Assembly (NCBI RefSeq): GCF_028863945.1
Contig: NZ_JARBEA010000025.1
Location: 1 to 36,224, forward strand
DNA from: Jeotgalibaca caeni
Lineage (GTDB): Bacteria > Bacillota > Bacilli > Lactobacillales > Aerococcaceae
Direction: 5' to 3'
Length of the DNA stretch: 36,224 nt
Part shown: in pieces, positions 34,354 to 36,224 of the stretch
Layout of the letters: every line of letters starts with the position of its first letter
Numbering within the stretch: position 1 is the stretch's first letter
The notes under the pieces: generated by a model
Databases searched by the model: none
Seen by the model: the letters and a program-made list of their open reading frames with translations, nothing else
Told to the model about the DNA's origin: nothing
Translations under genes and position numbers: made by a program

Positions 34354-36063
34354 TTATTCTTCGCCAATTCTTTCTAGAATTTCTTTTTCAGATTCTACAC
34401 GGCGTCTTACTTCTTCTGTCAAGGTATCTTCGAATGCTTTGTAATCTACGTTTGCATCGTATTCAGCCATGTATGCTTCCCAGTTTTCTTCAAATTTATC
34501 TGGGCCGCCCATTACAACTTGAGGCAACCATTTCATTTTTACTTCGGTCATCTTTTGGTTGGCAATTCCGGCAGGATCGTTGCTTGTCCATGTGTTTCTT
34601 TCTGTGTAGATTGGGAACCATGGTGTGATTGGATCTTGAACATCCATAAAGTCAGCCCATTTCTCATGACCGTATGCTTCTAGGACTTCTTTGTCGATAT
34701 CTACTAGGTTTGCAAAGAATTCTTCTGGTTGTTCGTTTGGTAGAACTGCGTTGATTCCGTCTGGCAACAGCCCTTTATACGATGGCATGTAACCATAGTC
34801 TAGACCGTTTGTATCTGCGTAATCTGTGTTCTTCCAGTTGGCACGTTGTTCTTCTGTACGATAGAACTTGCCGTCTTCGCCGACTTCATAGTCAACGCCT
34901 TCTTCTCCCCAACCACGTAGAATCATGGCTTCTTCACTGAGAATTCCATCGATAAAGGCTAATGCCCCTTCAACATCTTCACAGTTCACGGTAATTCCGA
35001 GGCCACCGTTTGTGTTCAAGGACGGAGCTTCACGATATTGTGGTTGAACTTCTGGATCCAATACTAGCCCAAATGGTACATACGTCATTTCTTCTTTTCC
35101 TTGAGAAACGAGAGAAAGAACGGCTGATTCAAATTGCCAATATTGGTCAATCATTCCCAGCACTCTACCAGAAGAAATTTTCGCAATGTATTGATCGTAT
35201 TTAGCAGTAAAGGTTTCTGGGTCAATGATACCTTGTTCATATTGTTCGCTTAATTTTTTGAAATACTCTTTTGCTTCTGGAATTTTGTCGTATACTTTGG
35301 CTTCTAATGTCTCTGGATCTACAATCGCTGCGCCATCGTTTGGATATCCTGCCAAGAATTGAGGTGGATTTTCCAAAGCAAAGTAGCGCCAGTCGTCACT
35401 TAGAATCTCAAAACCAATGGTTGGTTGTCCGTCTGTTTCAGGATGTTCTGCTAAGTAACTGTTGATTAGTTCGAAATATTCATCCAGCGTTGTAATTTCT
35501 GGATAGTCTGCCCATTCCAAAACTCTCTTTTGGATCCAGAATGCTTCTTGACCATAGTTTGTTTCCATATTTTCTTTCTGAACGGAACTGAACTGAGGGA
35601 TGGTGTAAATATGGCCGTCGTTTGCAGCTTTTAGTTTTTCCCACTGAAGATCGGTAAAGAGTGCCTTAATATTTGGATAATCATCAATATAATCTTCTAA
35701 TGGGATGAACGCTCCAGCATCAACCATTTGCGAATAGCCGTCCGAAGCATCCACTAAATCTGGATATTCTCCTCCCGCAATCATAACGCCGATCCGTTCT
35801 TTTGCGCTTTGTCCAGTCAGCCACGTTACTTCTGCTCGAGCCCCAACCATGTCTGCAAGAGCCACGTTCAATCGGTTATCCTCAGGTAATTCCTTCCCGG
35901 CTACCCCGATAAACGCACTGAATACTTTAACATCATCCGTCTCTGCAGTTTGGCTTTGACTATTATTACTGCTATCCGTACCGCCTTCATTTCCGCCTGA
36001 ACACCCTGCCAAAAACATCGCACAAGATAGCGCAGCTAACGACCATTTCGTAATCTTTTTCAT
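34354..36063 (-). CDS. LplA-type solute-binding lipoprotein, right-hand operon
   Basis: Receptor of the right-hand importer. A signal sequence (MKKITKWSLAALSC) ends in the lipobox MFLAGC with the lipidated Cys near residue 21. A Ser/Asn/Gln/Gly-rich linker and a large binding domain of the LplA family follow. Residue count is 569. An in-frame ATG at 36078 overlaps the GGAGG ribosome site; the ATG at 36063 is eight bases after it and begins the usual signal peptide. It is the first gene of the operon, with a cre-like box upstream. Ligand unknown: the neighbouring GH2 gene hints at a galactoside-type or decorated oligosaccharide, but that is only position. Confidence 0.93.
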   Translation of the reverse strand: MKKITKWSLAALSCAMFLAGCSGGNEGGTDSSNNSQSQTAETDDVKVFSAFIGVAGKELPEDNRLNVALADMVGARAEVTWLTGQSAKERIGVMIAGGEYPDLVDASDGYSQMVDAGAFIPLEDYIDDYPNIKALFTDLQWEKLKAANDGHIYTIPQFSSVQKENMETNYGQEAFWIQKRVLEWADYPEITTLDEYFELINSYLAEHPETDGQPTIGFEILSDDWRYFALENPPQFLAGYPNDGAAIVDPETLEAKVYDKIPEAKEYFKKLSEQYEQGIIDPETFTAKYDQYIAKISSGRVLGMIDQYWQFESAVLSLVSQGKEEMTYVPFGLVLDPEVQPQYREAPSLNTNGGLGITVNCEDVEGALAFIDGILSEEAMILRGWGEEGVDYEVGEDGKFYRTEEQRANWKNTDYADTNGLDYGYMPSYKGLLPDGINAVLPNEQPEEFFANLVDIDKEVLEAYGHEKWADFMDVQDPITPWFPIYTERNTWTSNDPAGIANQKMTEVKMKWLPQVVMGGPDKFEENWEAYMAEYDANVDYKAFEDTLTEEVRRRVESEKEILERIGEE

Positions 36064-36133
36064 TACATGTTCCTCCATCTACTTTTCATTTTGAAAAACG
36101 TAAGTATGCAATTCCTATCTCTATTGCCTATCG

Positions 36134-36147
36134 AGAATACGCTTACA
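36134..36147 (-). promoter_or_regulatory. cre-like site upstream of the right-hand operon
   Basis: TGTAAGCGTATTCT on the minus strand matches 12 of 14 positions of TGWAANCGNTNWCA. It overlaps a weak TTGTAA -35 candidate, so catabolite repression of the operon is plausible. Confidence 0.5.
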
Positions 36148-36158
36148 AAAAACTTTAT

Positions 36159-36173
36159 GAACGCTCCGCGTTC
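36159..36173. promoter_or_regulatory. Short palindrome near right edge, candidate operator
   Basis: GAACGC and GCGTTC are separated by three bases. It lies upstream of the cre-like box and between this operon and a possible divergent promoter. No regulator for it is visible in the window. Confidence 0.3.
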
Positions 36174-36179
36174 TATGCC

Positions 36180-36209
36180 ATGACGGAAAATCACGTGCAG
36201 GAGTATAAT
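36180..36209 (+). promoter_or_regulatory. Possible divergent promoter at right edge
   Basis: ATGACG (36180-36185), 18 bases and a perfect TATAAT (36204-36209) point rightwards out of the window. This suggests a divergent gene, perhaps the regulator of the right-hand operon. The -35 is weak. Confidence 0.35.
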
Positions 36210-36224
36210 AGGGATGGCAATACA

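Overview
This window comes from a low-GC Gram-positive bacterium (Bacillota). Evidence: AGGAGG-type ribosome binding sites, TTGACA/TATAAT sigma-A promoters, CcpA-type cre motifs, a ROK-family XylR repressor, lipobox-type solute-binding proteins and Lpl/Ytc-type ABC permeases. I cannot fix the genus. The gene style would suit Lactobacillales (for example Carnobacteriaceae) or Bacillales. No tRNA, rRNA, CRISPR array, phage gene or complete insertion sequence is visible.

Layout. (1) 1-3250, minus strand: a three-gene sugar ABC transporter (lipoprotein plus two permeases). The last permease loses its conserved C-terminal tail at the left edge. (2) 3500-4730: the transporter promoter and a divergent ArsR-type regulator with a large beta-rich C-terminal domain. 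(3) 4730-7130: an SGNH esterase, a zinc-type CDF exporter carrying an N-terminal metal-binding domain and a CzrA-like operator, and a small YccF membrane protein. (4) 7188-26663, minus strand: a xylan-oligosaccharide utilisation locus. In transcription order it encodes GH115, GH8, GH10 and an SGNH/sialate-type esterase. After an internal XylR-controlled promoter follow GH67, LplB, LplC, the solute-binding protein, GH39, YesL, GH43, a Gfo/Idh/MocA oxidoreductase and GH51. (5) 26700-31731, plus strand: xylR, divergent from GH115, then a large GH2 enzyme with C-terminal carbohydrate-binding-like domains. (6) 31752-36063, minus strand: a second Lpl-type operon (solute-binding protein, LplB, LplC, YesL).

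How it works together (inference from families and context). Acetylated, (methyl)glucuronic-acid- and arabinose-decorated xylo-oligosaccharides are imported by the 13600-17247 transporter. They are dismantled in the cytoplasm: esterases remove acetyl groups, GH67 and GH115 remove glucuronic acid, GH51 removes arabinose, GH10 cuts the backbone, GH8 releases reducing-end xylose, and GH39 and GH43 release xylose. None of the glycosidases has a signal peptide, so long-chain xylan must be cut by an extracellular enzyme encoded elsewhere or by other organisms. No ABC ATPase is encoded here, so all three transporters probably share an MsmX-type ATPase from elsewhere. Both xylan promoters carry a XylR palindrome and a good cre, giving xylose induction and carbon catabolite repression.

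The most notable unexplained signals are a hairpin directly 3' of all three solute-binding-protein genes, a hairpin that can mask the GH67 ribosome binding site, two intergenic pairs of tandem ~50-bp hairpin repeats, the truncated permease at the left edge, and the HMA/His-rich CDF fusion. I do not see a clearly new biological system. The locus is an unusually complete version of a known pathway type.
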